Assembly: GCF_014696385.1 (NCBI RefSeq)
Contig: NZ_JACJQB010000006.1
Coordinates: forward strand, 62,001 to 126,000
Origin: Pseudanabaena mucicola FACHB-723
GTDB taxonomy: Bacteria > Cyanobacteriota > Cyanobacteriia > Pseudanabaenales > Pseudanabaenaceae
Reading direction: 5' to 3'
Length of the DNA: 64,000 nucleotides
Shown here one piece after another: positions 8,460 through 19,233 of this stretch. Under the pieces are notes generated by a model, which worked only from the letters and a program-made list of their open reading frames with translations, ran no database searches and was not told where the DNA came from. A program made the translations under genes and the position numbers. Every line of letters starts with the position of its first letter. Positions within the stretch are counted from its first letter, which is position 1.

Positions 8460-11078
8460 CTACATTGGCACTAGATTGGCAGATAGACGCTTAAAGGCAA
8501 GACGCTCATTTTCGACATCCACAAAAATCGTGTCTCCATCGGTATAGTCACCGCGCAAAATGCCCTTAGCGATCTGGGTTTCCACCTGACGCTGAATGAT
8601 TCGCTTGAGTGGACGTGCGCCATAAACAGGATCGTAGCCAACTTCAGCAATGAAATCTAAAGCAGCATCGGCAATCTTGAGGTTCATGCGACGATCGGCT
8701 AGACGCTCTTCTAGACGTTGTACTTGCAGCTTGACGATACGGCGTAATTCGTCGCGGCGGAGCGCATGGAAGATCACCAGTTCATCAATACGGTTGAGAA
8801 ATTCAGGACGGAAGCTGGAACGCATCGATTCCATTACCCGTTCACGCATTTCTTCATATTTAGAATCATCACCAGCAATATCAAGAATATATTGCGAGCC
8901 AACGTTACTAGTCATGATGATGATCGAGTTCTTAAAGTCAACGGTGCGACCTTGCGAGTCAGTCACGCGACCGTCATCAAGGATTTGCAGCATGATGTTA
9001 AAGACATCGGGATGTGCTTTCTCAATTTCATCAAAGAGAATTACGGCATAGGGACGACGACGGACAGCTTCAGTGAGTTGTCCACCTTCTTCATAGCCGA
9101 CATATCCAGGAGGTGCGCCCACTAAACGGGAAACGCTGTGTTTTTCCATATATTCCGACATGTCGATCCGCACCATTGACTCTTCAGTGTCAAAGAGATA
9201 GGCGGCAAGAGCCTTGGCTAGCTCGGTTTTACCAACACCTGTTGGCCCTAAAAAGATAAAGCTAGCAATTGGACGATTAGGATCAGCAAGTCCTGCGCGA
9301 GAACGTTGGATGGCATCAGCGATCGCTGTGACAGCTTCTTCTTGTCCAACCACGCGATTATGCAGAACATCTTCTAATTGCAACAGCTTCTCTTTCTCAG
9401 ATTCAACCAACTTACTGACGGGGATACCTGACCATTTGGAAATGATCTCAGCAATGTCTTCTTCCGTCACTTCTTGACGCAATAGGGAACGACCTGATGT
9501 TTTGGCTTCTTCGAGGTTAACCTCAGCGATTTCGAGTTGACGCTGTAAATCAGTTAGTTTGCCATACTTGAGTTCCGCAGCTTTGTTAAGATCATAGTCC
9601 CGTTCCGCCTGCTGGATTTCGACATTAACATGATCAATATCCTCCTTGAGCTTGCGGATGTTATCAATTACATGCTTCTCCGCTTCCCACTGTGCCTTGA
9701 GGGTAGTTTGTTCTTCTTTTAGATCACCCAGTTCTTTATTTAGCTTTTCGAGACGATCTAGAGATTCGCGATCAGTTTCCTTTTTTAAAGATAGACATTC
9801 CATTTCTAGCTGAATTACCTTGCGATTGATTTCATCAAGGGCTTCAGGTTGAGAAGTAATTTCCATTTTTAATTTTGCCGCCGATTCATCAACTAGATCG
9901 ATCGCTTTGTCGGGCAAGAAGCGATCGCTGATATAGCGATTGGAAAGGGTCGCGGCGGCAACTAGGGCAGTGTCCGAGATTTTGACCCCATGGTGTAACT
10001 CGTAGCGATCGCGTAAACCACGTAAAATCGAGATCGTATCTTCAACATTGGGTTGATCGACATAAACCTGTTGAAAACGACGCTCTAGGGCAGCATCTTT
10101 TTCGATGTATTTGCGATATTCATCAAGGGTGGTCGCACCGATGCAACGCAACTCACCACGGGCAAGCATGGGCTTGAGTAAATTACCTGCATCCATGGCT
10201 CCCTGTGTTGCCCCTGCCCCAACAACGGTATGGATTTCATCGATAAAGAGAATGAACTGACCGCTTGATTCAGTAACTTCTTTGAGAACAGCTTTTAGTC
10301 TTTCTTCAAACTCACCACGATATTTTGCCCCTGCAATCAGTCCGCCCATATCGAGAGCAATTAGCTTACGACCTTGCAATGATTCAGGTACATCACCACT
10401 AAGAATACGTTGGGCTAATCCCTCTGCGATCGCAGTTTTGCCAACCCCAGGCTCACCAATTAACACAGGGTTGTTTTTAGTACGGCGTGACAGGATTTGA
10501 ATTGTGCGGCGGATTTCGTCATCGCGTCCAATTACAGGATCAAGTTTACCTTCGCGAGCTAATTCCGTAAGGTCGCGACCATATTTGGTAAGCGCTTCGT
10601 ATTTATTTTCGGGGGTTTGGTCAGTCACTTTTTGGTTGCCTCTTACTTGCTGGATCACATTACGGAGCTTGGCTTCATCGAGTCCCATTTCCTGATAGAG
10701 AGGTTTGCCGAAGCGATCATCTTTGCAGTAGGGCAACAGGATATGTTCAATGGAGATAAAATCATCACCAAAACCTTTACGCTCTTTTTCTGCTCGATCA
10801 AAGAGAACTTCTAAGTTTTTACCAAGATAAACTGAACTATTAGAACTGGATACTTTGGGCTGACGATTGATGAATTCATCGGTGCGATCGCGCAGCCTTT
10901 GAATATTAATTCCCGCTTTGCTAAAAATATTGGCAGCAAGCCCTTCTTCTTCGAGCAATGCCTTGAGTAAATGTTCAGGCTCGATCTGTTGTTGCTGTGA
11001 CGCTTTCACCACATCGGGGGTTTTTGCGATCGCAGCCCATGCTTTTTCAGTAAATTGATTCGGATTTGTTGGTTGCAT
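8460..11078 (-). CDS. clpB: ATP-dependent disaggregase ClpB
   Basis: 872 aa, standard ClpB length. Order: Clp N-domain (about 1-145), AAA+ domain 1 with Walker A GEPGVGKT and Walker B-like [15 protein letters not shown], a long middle coiled coil (about 400-530, the ClpB M-domain that distinguishes it from ClpA/ClpC), AAA+ domain 2 with [15 protein letters not shown] and [16 protein letters not shown], then the small C-domain ([16 protein letters not shown]). It lacks a ClpP-binding IGF/L loop, consistent with a disaggregase that works with DnaK on aggregated protein in the cytosol. It is divergent from ndhS across 167 nt that must hold both promoters. Confidence 0.97.
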   Translation of the reverse strand: MQPTNPNQFTEKAWAAIAKTPDVVKASQQQQIEPEHLLKALLEEEGLAANIFSKAGINIQRLRDRTDEFINRQPKVSSSNSSVYLGKNLEVLFDRAEKERKGFGDDFISIEHILLPYCKDDRFGKPLYQEMGLDEAKLRNVIQQVRGNQKVTDQTPENKYEALTKYGRDLTELAREGKLDPVIGRDDEIRRTIQILSRRTKNNPVLIGEPGVGKTAIAEGLAQRILSGDVPESLQGRKLIALDMGGLIAGAKYRGEFEERLKAVLKEVTESSGQFILFIDEIHTVVGAGATQGAMDAGNLLKPMLARGELRCIGATTLDEYRKYIEKDAALERRFQQVYVDQPNVEDTISILRGLRDRYELHHGVKISDTALVAAATLSNRYISDRFLPDKAIDLVDESAAKLKMEITSQPEALDEINRKVIQLEMECLSLKKETDRESLDRLEKLNKELGDLKEEQTTLKAQWEAEKHVIDNIRKLKEDIDHVNVEIQQAERDYDLNKAAELKYGKLTDLQRQLEIAEVNLEEAKTSGRSLLRQEVTEEDIAEIISKWSGIPVSKLVESEKEKLLQLEDVLHNRVVGQEEAVTAIADAIQRSRAGLADPNRPIASFIFLGPTGVGKTELAKALAAYLFDTEESMVRIDMSEYMEKHSVSRLVGAPPGYVGYEEGGQLTEAVRRRPYAVILFDEIEKAHPDVFNIMLQILDDGRVTDSQGRTVDFKNSIIIMTSNVGSQYILDIAGDDSKYEEMRERVMESMRSSFRPEFLNRIDELVIFHALRRDELRRIVKLQVQRLEERLADRRMNLKIADAALDFIAEVGYDPVYGARPLKRIIQRQVETQIAKGILRGDYTDGDTIFVDVENERLAFKRLSANLVPM

Positions 11079-11245
11079 CGCTAGTTGCCTCCTGTGGTTT
11101 AAAACTTCTGTGAATATCTTAGAGCGGATAGCTTTTAAACAGGATCGGTTCTACATCTCCAAAGGGTGCGTGTTTCCGTACAAAATATGGTCAAAAGCTA
11201 TAGAATGTACTTAGTTAAAACCATAGCAAGGAGTAGAGAAAGAGT

Positions 11246-11455
11246 ATGCAGCCAATCATTTTCCCTGGTTCTGCGGTGCGAGTTGTCAATGAAGGCGATA
11301 CCTATTACGGTTTTCAGGGACAGGTACAGCGTGTGACCGATGGTCGCGTCGCCGTGATTTTTGGTGGTGGTAACTGGGAAAAGATTGTGTCATTTCGCGC
11401 ATCAGAACTAGAACTAATCGACACCACCGTTAGCTCTAAAGCTAAAAAGAAATAA
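11246..11455 (+). CDS. ndhS: NAD(P)H dehydrogenase-like complex subunit S (NdhS)
   Basis: 69 aa. The sequence [20 protein letters not shown], then [20 protein letters not shown] and [15 protein letters not shown], is the compact SH3-like fold of NdhS, the photosynthetic complex I subunit that helps dock reduced ferredoxin on the stromal/cytoplasmic arm at thylakoids. Length is normal; the last ten residues are a Ser/Lys tail. GGAG at 11231 supports ATG 11246, although the spacing is a little long. It leads an apparent operon with an OmpA-like gene 2 nt downstream, then rnz. Confidence 0.9.
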   Translation: MQPIIFPGSAVRVVNEGDTYYGFQGQVQRVTDGRVAVIFGGGNWEKIVSFRASELELIDTTVSSKAKKK

Positions 11456-11457
11456 TC

Positions 11458-12015
11458 GTGACAAATTTACCGACTCCAGATAAGTCAATAGGTAAATCTT
11501 CGGGCAAACCGTCTGGCAACTTAGGTCAGGCGGGACGTACTGCGATGACATGGATAATTCGCAGTGCCGTTTTGGGTATCGGTGCGATCGCAGGTTTAGG
11601 CATTGGTTTAGCGATTGCGATCGCACGTCCTGAACTAGTATGGCAACCCTCATTTGATTTTTTAAATTATAAAAAGCAACAATTTACACTCTCCTCAGAG
11701 GCTCTATTTGACCCTAACAAGTCTAGTATTCGTCCCGAAAGTTTTCGCCTATTAGATGAGGTCGCAGCCCAATTGCCCCTAGCTACAGGTAAGCGGATCC
11801 GAATTAGTGGGCATATGGAATTGAGCAAAAATGGTGATGAACTCACCCTCTCCTATTTACGGGCTTCGGCAGTTAAAGAATACTTAGCAAGATTGCGTGG
11901 TGAGCAAACCTATTCTTGGATGGTAGTTGGATATGGTGCTAGTAGACCAATAACTAGCAGTGATGCTAACAATCGCCAAAGCAATAGCCGCATTGAGATT
12001 TTTGTAGATGACTAG
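11458..12015 (+). CDS. membrane-anchored OmpA-family C-terminal domain protein
   Basis: 185 aa starting with GTG two bases after the ndhS stop. Residues 1-27 are polar. A single hydrophobic segment follows at about 28-55 (IIRSAVLGIGAIAGLGIGLA). Residues 75-185 are an OmpA/MotB-like peptidoglycan-binding domain: ALFDPNKSSIRPESFRLLDE, ISGHMELS, LSYLRASAVKEYL, GYGASRPI and NRQSNSRIEIFV, ending in the family's R-I-E strand. The domain usually anchors to murein from the periplasm, so a signal-anchor topology is likely. It is the middle gene of ndhS-ompA-like-rnz with nearly touching reading frames; a functional link to NDH-1 or tRNA processing is not evident. Confidence 0.75.
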   Translation: MTNLPTPDKSIGKSSGKPSGNLGQAGRTAMTWIIRSAVLGIGAIAGLGIGLAIAIARPELVWQPSFDFLNYKKQQFTLSSEALFDPNKSSIRPESFRLLDEVAAQLPLATGKRIRISGHMELSKNGDELTLSYLRASAVKEYLARLRGEQTYSWMVVGYGASRPITSSDANNRQSNSRIEIFVDD

Positions 12016-12017
12016 AT

Positions 12018-12950
12018 ATGCAAATCACTTTTCTTGGTACTAGCTCAGGCGTGCCTACACGCGGACGCAATGTCTCTAGCGTGGCAGTGCGTTTACCTCA
12101 ACGCGCCGAAGTTTGGCTGCTAGATTGTGGTGAGGCAACCCAACATCAGCTACTCCGCAGCGATGTCAAAATCAGTCAAATCACCAAAATTTTTGTCACC
12201 CACATGCATGGTGATCACATTTTTGGTTTACCAGGTTTGCTAGCAAGTTGTGGGATGGCAGGCAATGTCAGTCACATCGACATCTATGGACCTAATGGTT
12301 TAGGCGAATATCTTGATGCCTGTTTGCGCTACAGCGAAACTCGTCTGTCCTATTCGATTAAAGTACATAAGGTCAAGGCAGGGCTAGTCTGCGAAGACTC
12401 AGAATTTTATATGATGGCGGCTCCTCTGAAGCACAAAGTAACTGCCCATGGCTATCGATTGGTAGAACGCGATCGCGCAGGTAAGTTCGATGTCGAAAAA
12501 GCCATGGCAATGAATATTCCTTCAGGCCCCATTTTTGGACAGTTGAAGCAGGGCAAAACCGTTACTCTCCCCGATGGTCGTAAAATTGATGGCAAGGAGT
12601 TTTGCGGCTCTCCCCAAGTCGGGCGCAAGATTGCCTATTGTACCGATACAATTTTTTGCGATAGCTCCGTGGAACTAGCGCAAAATGCGGATGTGCTGAT
12701 CCATGAGTCCACCTTTGCCCATCAAGATTCGGATATGGCTTTTCAGCGTTTACATTCCACCAGCACCATGGCGGCACAGGTGGCGCTCTTGGCAAATGTC
12801 AAGCAGTTGATCATGACGCATTTCAGTCCCCGTTATGCCCCCGGTAACGCCATTTTGTTAGAGGATCTAGTGAAGGAGGCGCGAATGATTTTTGCGAATA
12901 CTATTCCTGCTCACGATTTTATGACCTACGAGATTAATCCTTCGCACTAA
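12018..12950 (+). CDS. rnz: ribonuclease Z (tRNA 3'-processing endonuclease)
   Basis: 310 aa, the usual short-form RNase Z length. The metallo-beta-lactamase fold shows ITFLGTSSGVPTRGRNVSSV at the N-terminus, the zinc motif T-H-M-H-G-D-H near residue 65, AAPLKHKVTAHGYR (a further zinc His), YCTDTIF with the bridging Asp, LIHESTF, and a late MTHFSPRY His. The flexible-arm region that clamps tRNA lies at about 150-185. It cleaves tRNA precursors 3' of the discriminator base. Start ATG is 2 nt after the upstream stop, so translation is likely coupled. Confidence 0.95.
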   Translation: MQITFLGTSSGVPTRGRNVSSVAVRLPQRAEVWLLDCGEATQHQLLRSDVKISQITKIFVTHMHGDHIFGLPGLLASCGMAGNVSHIDIYGPNGLGEYLDACLRYSETRLSYSIKVHKVKAGLVCEDSEFYMMAAPLKHKVTAHGYRLVERDRAGKFDVEKAMAMNIPSGPIFGQLKQGKTVTLPDGRKIDGKEFCGSPQVGRKIAYCTDTIFCDSSVELAQNADVLIHESTFAHQDSDMAFQRLHSTSTMAAQVALLANVKQLIMTHFSPRYAPGNAILLEDLVKEARMIFANTIPAHDFMTYEINPSH

Positions 12951-12998
12951 GTTTGTAAGTTTGTGTTTGCACGGCGATGATTTTGAATTTACTACCGC

Positions 12999-13026
12999 AA
13001 AAAAGAGGGCATATGCCCTCTTTTTT
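12999..13026. terminator. bidirectional terminator between rnz and glutamate synthase
   Basis: A perfect 28-nt palindrome, AAAAAAGAGGGCAT/ATGCCCTCTTTTTT, lies between convergent genes. A-tract and T-tract on either side make a rho-independent terminator in both directions. Confidence 0.85.
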
Positions 13027-13033
13027 ATACCTG

Positions 13034-13068
13034 TAGGACTTACGCAAAGTTCTTTTGTGTAAGTCCTA
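13034..13068. repeat. imperfect inverted repeat TAGGACTTACGCAAAG
   Basis: TAGGACTTACGCAAAG is followed at once by its near reverse complement, giving a 35-nt stem-loop. The arm resembles outer ends of cyanobacterial transposon-derived repeats, but that is memory of a motif, not a search. It sits 6 nt beyond the glutamate synthase stop, next to the terminator at 12999. Confidence 0.45.
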
Positions 13069-13074
13069 ATCTGC

Positions 13075-16000
13075 TTAAACTGTTACGGCGACAGTCACTA
13101 CGTCCGTGGCTTCGGGGCTACCTTGCTCCGAAGGTGGCACAACTTGCCAGAACTTGGGTAAATAGCTCGACCAATTATCGAGAATTTCCTTTGCTCTCGA
13201 ACTGCCAGTATGTTCATAGCTAGACTGAATTAGTTCCTTCAATTGCGCGACCCCTGCGGCAGTGACAACCCTTTGTACCTTGAGAACCTCTTGACTGAGA
13301 CGCTCTGAAAACTTGCCGTCGATATCGAGGAAGTAGGCAATACCGCCTGTCATCCCTGCACCAACGTTGCGACCTGTAGTTCCGAGAACAACGATTACGC
13401 CGCCCGTCATATACTCGCAGCAGTGGTCACCTGTGCCTTCCACAACCGCTTTTGCACCAGAGTTACGCACGCCGAACCTTTCACCAGCGCGTCCATGGAC
13501 GAATAGCTGTCCGCCTGTTGCGCCATAGAGACAAGTATTGCCAACAATCGAGTTGTCAGCAGGATTGAAGGTGACATGGTTACTAGGTTTGATGCTGATC
13601 GTGCCACCATTCATGCCTTTGCCCACGTAGTCATTGGCTTCACCGATGACAGAGAGATGTAGACCATTGATGTTAAAAGCACCAAAGCTCTGTCCTGCTG
13701 CGCCCACAAATTCGAGATTGAGGTGGCTAGCGAGTCCAGAGTTGCCATATTGCTTGGCAATTGCCCCTGATACACGGGTGGAAACAGAGCGATCGGTGTT
13801 AACGATTTTGTAGCTCTTATGGAGATCAGTTTGATTTGCGATCGCAGCTTGTACTTCTAGATCTGCCAAAATTTGATCATCGAGAACTGCACCATTGCTG
13901 TGGGCAGTAGCAGAATGTTCTAACCAACTGCGATCGGTCTTGGTGTCAGGAAGGTTGATTAAACAGCCTAAATCAACTTGACTGAGATCGAGTTTAGCCA
14001 GCTTGAGATCTTGACGTTGAGTCAATAGATCCGAACGTCCGATGATGTCCTTGAGGGATTTGTAGCCAAGTTGGGCGAGGATTTGGCGCACTTCTTCAGC
14101 AACGAAGTAAAGGAAGTTAACCACATGCTCAGGGGTTCCGGGGAAACGCTTGCGGAACTGCTCTAATTGAGAAGTTACGCCCACGGGACATTTATTGGTA
14201 TGACATACCCGAGCCATGATGCAACCTTCGGCAATCATCGCGGCTGTACCAAAGCCATATTCTTCACCGCCCAGTAGCGCCGCAATTACCACATCCCAAC
14301 CAGTTTTGAAGCCGCCATCAACTCGCAACAAAACGCGATCGCGTAGTTTGTTACCCATTAGCGCCGTATGGACTTCCGCTAAACCAAGCTCCCAAGGTGA
14401 GCCAGCGTGCTTGATCGAACTTAATGGCGATGCACCTGTACCGCCGTCGTATCCAGAAATTTGGATGATGTCGGCATTAGCTTTCGCTACACCTGCGGCG
14501 ATCGTACCGATGCCAATTTCTGAGACTAGTTTCACGGAAACCTTGGCAGTCGGATTGATTTGATGTAAATCGTAAATCAACTGCGCGAGGTCTTCGATGG
14601 AGTAAATGTCATGGTGGGGCGGCGGCGAAATTAGCGATACTCCTGGTTTGGAGTTTCGCAACATGGCAATATAGCTGCTGACCTTCGGCCCTGGCAACTG
14701 TCCACCTTCCCCAGGTTTTGCCCCTTGCGCCATCTTGATTTCCAATTGATTGGAACTGACTAAATAGGAAGGAGTGACACCAAAGCGTCCTGATGCAATT
14801 TGTTTAATTGCTGAATTAGCAGTGTCACCGTTTTTTAAACCCTTGAGATGAGGGAATGTCGCCGAGATACCTTGATCATTGACATCATTAATAGGCAAGT
14901 AACGCACAGGATCTTCGCCGCCTTCGCCACAATTGGATTTACCGCCAACGCGATTCATGGCGATCGCTAGCACTTCATGGGCTTCGCGACTCAAAGCTCC
15001 GAGGGACATTGCTCCTGTACAAAAGCGCTTCAAGATTTCTGAGGCGGGTTCTACATCTTCCAAAGGGATACTAGATTGATTGCTCTTAAACTCTAGTAAG
15101 TCACGCAAGGCTGTTGGTGTGCGGTTGAGTAACTGTTGGCGATAGACTTCGTAATGATCATAGCCTTCACCCGCGACAGCCTTGTGCAGAGCCTTAGCCA
15201 TTTCAGGACTATTCATGTGGTATTCACCCGTGGGGCGATACTGCACAAAGCCATAGTTTTCTAGTTTCTTGATTTGCAATTCAGGGAAAGCTTGGGAATG
15301 GAAGCTCAATAGTTCGGAAGCAATATCCGCAAAGTTGACACCGCCAACGCGGGAAACTGTACCTTTAAAGGAAGTCTCAATTACTTCTGCACCGATACCG
15401 ATCGCCTCAAAAATCTGTGCGCCGCTATAGCTCGACAATAGGGAAATTCCCATCTTCGAGAGGATCTTCAACAGACCACCTTCAACGGCTTTGCGGTAGC
15501 TATCTTGGACTTGCATAATTGATAGAGCTTTAATTTTACCGCTCTGCATTTGGGTTTGGGTCTTGGTTTTACCCCACCATTGGCGCGTAGTTTCCAGTGC
15601 CATGTAAGGACAAATGGCGCTAGCTCCATAGCCAATCAAGCAAGCAAAATGATGGGTACTCCAACATTGAGCCGTATCGACAATGATCGAAGCCTTCATG
15701 CGGATACCTGAGGCACTGAGGCGATGATGGACTGCACCCACAGCTAGTAATGGTGGAATATAGGCATTGTCGGCATTCAAATTGCGATCGCTAAGAATTA
15801 GCAACTTGGAACCATTTTGCACCGCTTCCACTGCCGCATCACTGAGCTTTGCGATCGCAGTTTTAAGCCCATTAGCTCCAGAAGATACCGCAAAGAGCAT
15901 ATCTAGCTTTGTGGAGGCAAAACCGAGGTTTTGTAATTCCTCCAGTTCAGTTTCATTAATTACAGGGCTAGACACCTTGATTTGGCTAGCGGATTCTGGT

Positions 16001-17706
16001 GTTGCTAACAGCAAGTTTGCCCTTTCGCCCAAAAACATGGACAAAGACATCACCGTACCCTCCCGCAGAGGATCGATCGGCGGATTAGTTACCTGTGCAA
16101 AACGTTGTTTGAAGTAGTCATAGAGCAGGTGTGGGCGCTGTGATAGAAAGGCTAGGGGAGCGTCATCACCCATACAGAACACAGGCTCTTTACCATCCTG
16201 AGCCATCGCTTCAATCACCATTTCCACATCTTCGAGGGTATAGCCAAATGCGGTTTGATGGGTGAGAACTTGCTGCTCATCAAAGGTATTGCTGTCCACA
16301 AAGGGTTTTGCTTCAAGATTTTTACGATACTGTTTAATCCATTCACCGTAAGGATGCGCCTTCACAACCCGCTCCTTAATTTCCCAATTATGGAGAACTT
16401 CATGGGTTTGCAAGTCTACGGCGATGGTTTGTCCGGGGCCAAGGCGACCCTTTTCAATGATCTCAGTTTCAGGAATATCCACAGTTCCTGCTTCGGAACT
16501 AACAATCACCATGCCATCATTAGTAATCATGTAACGAGCAGGACGTAAGCCATTGCGATCGAGAGCTGCGCCGACTATTTTGCCGTCACTAAAGGCGAGC
16601 AGTGCGGGGCCATCCCATGCTTCTTGTAAACCACTGTAATATTCGTAAAAATCAACAATTTCTTGGCGATCGCGTAAATCAGGTTGATTTTCGTAGGCTT
16701 CTGGCACGAGGATCATGATTGCCTCAAGGGGACTGTGACCAGTTTCGATCAACAATTCAAAGACGTGATCTAAGGTTGCCGAGTCACTTTCATTTGCCTT
16801 GAGAACTGGGAGCAAGTCTTTAATCCGATCGCCCTTAGCATCGACCCAATTGGGATGCGCGAGATCCCCTTGACGGGCAAGGAACCAATTGGTATTGCCC
16901 TGCATGGTGTTAATTTCACCATTGTGACCCAGAAAACGCATTGGCTGAGCAAGCGGCCATTTGGGTAAGGTATTGGTGCTGAAGCGGCGGTGATAGATGG
17001 CATAGGCAGAAACATACTCAGGATTCTGCAAATCTAAGTAAAAAGCATCTAAAATTGCCGATCGCACCATGCCTTTATAAACCATGGTGCGGTTGGACAG
17101 TGACGCGATATAAAAGTCACTACCGCCTTGAGGGTATAGCTTTTCAATCGCTAATTTAATGCGCCGACGGGTAATGTAAATGGCACGTTCTAGCTGATCA
17201 AGATTTTGATGCTCAGCATCGGCAAAAAAAGCTGCTTGTTCGATATGAGGCTGATTTTCGCGGGCTTGAATCCCTAACACCTCTGGTTTCACGGGGACAA
17301 CTCGCCAACCAATCAGTTTCAAGCCTTCTTCATTGGCAATTGTGGCAGTAATTTCTTTGCATTGAGCTGCCCGATCGTGGTCTTTGGGGAAGAAAAACAT
17401 TCCCACAGCCGAATGCTCTGGATCGAGCGTCGGAAAGTCTTGTTTGAGCAATGCCCAAGGAATGGCAGTCATCACCCCCGCACCATCGCCCGAATCTTGG
17501 TCAGCGCTACATCCACCCCGATGTTCCATACAAGTCAGTGCTTTGAGGGCATTACTGACAATTTTATGACTGGCTCTACCTTCTTTGTCAGCGATAAACC
17601 CAACCCCGCAGGCATCACGCTCTTCCACTAGCCAAGATGGACCTTGGATCAACTGAGTAGTTACAGACTGATTAGACTGACTTGTATTCACGCGGCTTAC
17701 TTCCAT
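13075..17706 (-). CDS. gltB: glutamate synthase large subunit, probably ferredoxin-dependent
   Basis: About 1543 aa. Residue Cys33 in [12 protein letters not shown] is the N-terminal nucleophile after removal of a 32-residue propeptide, and heads the class II glutamine amidotransferase domain. Then come the central domain, the FMN-binding synthase barrel ([54 protein letters not shown]), the 3Fe-4S motif [15 protein letters not shown] and the C-terminal beta-helix ([19 protein letters not shown]). It makes glutamate from glutamine and 2-oxoglutarate. No small (gltD) subunit is next to it, and length fits Fd-GOGAT (also called glsF or gltS); the NADH form cannot be fully excluded. I chose ATG 17706 because the 21 upstream codons look unlike the family. 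Confidence 0.94.
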   Translation of the reverse strand: MEVSRVNTSQSNQSVTTQLIQGPSWLVEERDACGVGFIADKEGRASHKIVSNALKALTCMEHRGGCSADQDSGDGAGVMTAIPWALLKQDFPTLDPEHSAVGMFFFPKDHDRAAQCKEITATIANEEGLKLIGWRVVPVKPEVLGIQARENQPHIEQAAFFADAEHQNLDQLERAIYITRRRIKLAIEKLYPQGGSDFYIASLSNRTMVYKGMVRSAILDAFYLDLQNPEYVSAYAIYHRRFSTNTLPKWPLAQPMRFLGHNGEINTMQGNTNWFLARQGDLAHPNWVDAKGDRIKDLLPVLKANESDSATLDHVFELLIETGHSPLEAIMILVPEAYENQPDLRDRQEIVDFYEYYSGLQEAWDGPALLAFSDGKIVGAALDRNGLRPARYMITNDGMVIVSSEAGTVDIPETEIIEKGRLGPGQTIAVDLQTHEVLHNWEIKERVVKAHPYGEWIKQYRKNLEAKPFVDSNTFDEQQVLTHQTAFGYTLEDVEMVIEAMAQDGKEPVFCMGDDAPLAFLSQRPHLLYDYFKQRFAQVTNPPIDPLREGTVMSLSMFLGERANLLLATPESASQIKVSSPVINETELEELQNLGFASTKLDMLFAVSSGANGLKTAIAKLSDAAVEAVQNGSKLLILSDRNLNADNAYIPPLLAVGAVHHRLSASGIRMKASIIVDTAQCWSTHHFACLIGYGASAICPYMALETTRQWWGKTKTQTQMQSGKIKALSIMQVQDSYRKAVEGGLLKILSKMGISLLSSYSGAQIFEAIGIGAEVIETSFKGTVSRVGGVNFADIASELLSFHSQAFPELQIKKLENYGFVQYRPTGEYHMNSPEMAKALHKAVAGEGYDHYEVYRQQLLNRTPTALRDLLEFKSNQSSIPLEDVEPASEILKRFCTGAMSLGALSREAHEVLAIAMNRVGGKSNCGEGGEDPVRYLPINDVNDQGISATFPHLKGLKNGDTANSAIKQIASGRFGVTPSYLVSSNQLEIKMAQGAKPGEGGQLPGPKVSSYIAMLRNSKPGVSLISPPPHHDIYSIEDLAQLIYDLHQINPTAKVSVKLVSEIGIGTIAAGVAKANADIIQISGYDGGTGASPLSSIKHAGSPWELGLAEVHTALMGNKLRDRVLLRVDGGFKTGWDVVIAALLGGEEYGFGTAAMIAEGCIMARVCHTNKCPVGVTSQLEQFRKRFPGTPEHVVNFLYFVAEEVRQILAQLGYKSLKDIIGRSDLLTQRQDLKLAKLDLSQVDLGCLINLPDTKTDRSWLEHSATAHSNGAVLDDQILADLEVQAAIANQTDLHKSYKIVNTDRSVSTRVSGAIAKQYGNSGLASHLNLEFVGAAGQSFGAFNINGLHLSVIGEANDYVGKGMNGGTISIKPSNHVTFNPADNSIVGNTCLYGATGGQLFVHGRAGERFGVRNSGAKAVVEGTGDHCCEYMTGGVIVVLGTTGRNVGAGMTGGIAYFLDIDGKFSERLSQEVLKVQRVVTAAGVAQLKELIQSSYEHTGSSRAKEILDNWSSYLPKFWQVVPPSEQGSPEATDVVTVAVTV

Positions 17707-18129
17707 CGGATTATCTGTTGCTATCAAAAAAAGGTGTATCGAAATTACGAGATTTTTGGGTTGACCCACGAAGTTATAATTACTTCCAAGTTTTTAGACA
17801 TTCTGGACATTATTAAGTCTAAATTAAGCTTTCCATTAACAGATGCAAAACTGCTAATATCTGGCTTGGATAAGTTTGCTGAAACTGAACTAAGGCAAAT
17901 AGATCAGTCAATCATAAACATGTGGCACTGGGACTAGGCAATAAAGACCAGTCTGGTATTTTAATATAAATTTATGATCAGTGGGGCATCATTGATTATA
18001 AACGACAAAGTTTTTCCTTGTGTTCTGCTGACTACACTTTTGCGATCGCAAGTGGCGATAAGATCTTGAAAAATATAGCGCAAGCTTTGCTTGCGCTATA
18101 TTTTTTTCATTTAGTTTATATATTTAACA
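17707..18129. other. intergenic region upstream of glutamate synthase and the EVE gene
   Basis: About 420 nt between divergent genes. It contains a perfect 11-bp palindrome ACCAGTCTGGT at 17947-17957, a HIP1-like site near 18042, and the hairpin at 18071-18103. I saw no GTA-N8-TAC NtcA site and no sequence resembling the GAAGGAACGC part of the glutamine riboswitch. An open frame on the plus strand runs through to 17937 but has no recognisable family. Confidence 0.5.
18071..18103. repeat. palindromic hairpin just upstream of the EVE gene
   Basis: The 15-bp arms AAATATAGCGCAAGC/GCTTGCGCTATATTT enclose a TTT loop, with four more T residues after it. It lies 26 nt before the EVE start, so it either ends transcription arriving from upstream or forms a structured leader. 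It is part of the window-wide set of long perfect palindromes. Confidence 0.65.
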
Positions 18130-18537
18130 ATGGCTTATTGGCTTCTCAAGAGTGAACCCCATGTATATTCATACGCGGATCTAGAACGCGATCGCAAAAC
18201 GATTTGGGATGGGGTGAATAATAATCTGGCGCTCAAGCATATCCGCACGATGCAACCTAAGGACTTGGCTTTGATCTATCACACAGGTGATGAGCGTCGG
18301 GCGATGGGGATCGCGGAAGTGGTGAGTTTGCCCTATGTTGACCCAGCCTTGGATGACCCAAAACGGGCGGTAGTTGACGTGCAGGCAGTGCGATCGTTAG
18401 CTCAACCTGTAACCCTTGCCCAGATTAAACAAGATCCTGATTTTGAGGGGTTTGACTTAATTCGGATTAGTCGCTTATCGGTTGTGCCTGTTTCTGAGGC
18501 GCATTGGCAAAAAATCTTACAACTTGCGGAATTGTAG
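18130..18537 (+). CDS. EVE domain protein
   Basis: 135 aa, full length for a stand-alone EVE (PUA-like) protein. It opens with MAYWLLKSEPHVYSYADLER, has TIWDGVNNNLALKHIRTMQP and IYHTGDERRAMGIAEVVSLP forming the ligand pocket, and ends with the family's FDLIRISRLSVVPVSEAHW. EVE domains recognise modified bases in DNA or RNA; the ligand here is unknown. No ribosome site is obvious before the ATG. It converges on the flavoprotein gene across a hairpin terminator. Confidence 0.9.
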   Translation: MAYWLLKSEPHVYSYADLERDRKTIWDGVNNNLALKHIRTMQPKDLALIYHTGDERRAMGIAEVVSLPYVDPALDDPKRAVVDVQAVRSLAQPVTLAQIKQDPDFEGFDLIRISRLSVVPVSEAHWQKILQLAEL

Positions 18538-18542
18538 AAAAT

Positions 18543-18577
18543 CCAGAGAATTAAAAGCACCGCTTTTAATTCTCTGG
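18543..18577. terminator. bidirectional hairpin between EVE and flavoprotein genes
   Basis: The arms CCAGAGAATTAAAAGC and GCTTTTAATTCTCTGG pair perfectly around an ACC loop, starting 5 nt after the EVE stop. No T-run follows, so termination efficiency is uncertain; the convergent placement argues for that role. Confidence 0.6.
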
Positions 18578-18601
18578 CGAGTACCGCATTGCGCCATGAG
18601 A

Positions 18602-19180
18602 CTAAGGATTGACTTCCTGCTCATGCCAATTGTGTTGCGGATCGCGTGTGTATAACCAACGGTTTTGAGGATTACCCCTTAGCTCTAAACGATCAACTTC
18701 CGTTGGCTCTAGCAATAGCAAACAAAAATCAGAGATTGGTTGCAGCGCGTCGGGCAAGTTGCCATCACCGATATCCCCCACCCTGACCTCCCGTGGATGC
18801 GCCCATGCGAATTGCACCCTTGCTGAATCTGAGAGCGCTTGCCACGACTGCGATCGCAATTTTTGTAACTCATCGTCCAAATTCTGATGATCGATCAGGA
18901 TCAATTTGCCTGAAATCCGAAACTGCGATCGCGTTTTTGGGAAATACCAGCCTATCTCTGCCCAAGGATTGACCGCAATTTGGGCGACTTTTTGACTACG
19001 TGCGTCAGTCACGATTTTGAGGCAATCTTGATAGCGATCGCAGTTTTCGATAAACCCGCGAAATACGACCGTGCGATTACGGGGACGACCATCTAAGCCC
19101 ACGGTGGCTAATTGTAAAAACCTTGCTTCAGGTTGATTACGATGCTGGTGTAAACTTCGAGCTAGGTGCGATCGCCACAT
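18602..19180 (-). CDS. FMN-dependent pyridoxamine-5'-phosphate-oxidase-like flavoprotein
   Basis: About 192 aa from ATG 19180, which begins MWRSHLARSLHQHRNQPEAR as in the cyanobacterial PPOX family (Npun_F5749 type). The split-barrel core shows LQLATVGLDGRPRNRTVVFR, SQKVAQIAVNPWAEIGWYF and ISGKLILID; the C-terminal part has VDRLELRGNPQNRWLYTRD with the Arg-Trp-Leu typical of substrate closure in PNPOx. An oxidoreductase using FMN is expected; whether it acts on pyridoxamine phosphate is not shown. A longer start at 19219 would leave only 14 nt to the divergent gene, so the shorter one is preferred. Confidence 0.8.
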   Translation of the reverse strand: MWRSHLARSLHQHRNQPEARFLQLATVGLDGRPRNRTVVFRGFIENCDRYQDCLKIVTDARSQKVAQIAVNPWAEIGWYFPKTRSQFRISGKLILIDHQNLDDELQKLRSQSWQALSDSARVQFAWAHPREVRVGDIGDGNLPDALQPISDFCLLLLEPTEVDRLELRGNPQNRWLYTRDPQHNWHEQEVNP

Positions 19181-19233
19181 AAAAACACTTAGAATATAGT
19201 CGCGCTGAGCGCAAACCAATTCTAGACGGTTTT

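Noticed and set aside
8650-10814. Several plus-strand open frames opposite clpB
   Set aside because: They are antisense shadows of a strongly conserved gene, with Ser/Arg-rich peptides and no start signals.
17644-17937. Open frame of 97 codons on the plus strand at the glutamate synthase 5' end
   Set aside because: It starts inside gltB in antisense, has no ribosome site, and the peptide shows no family. I leave it as non-coding, though a small gene starting near 17759 cannot be excluded.
17707-18000. Possible glutamine riboswitch before glutamate synthase
   Set aside because: I looked for the conserved GAAGGAACGC segment and its surrounding junction on the minus strand and did not find them.
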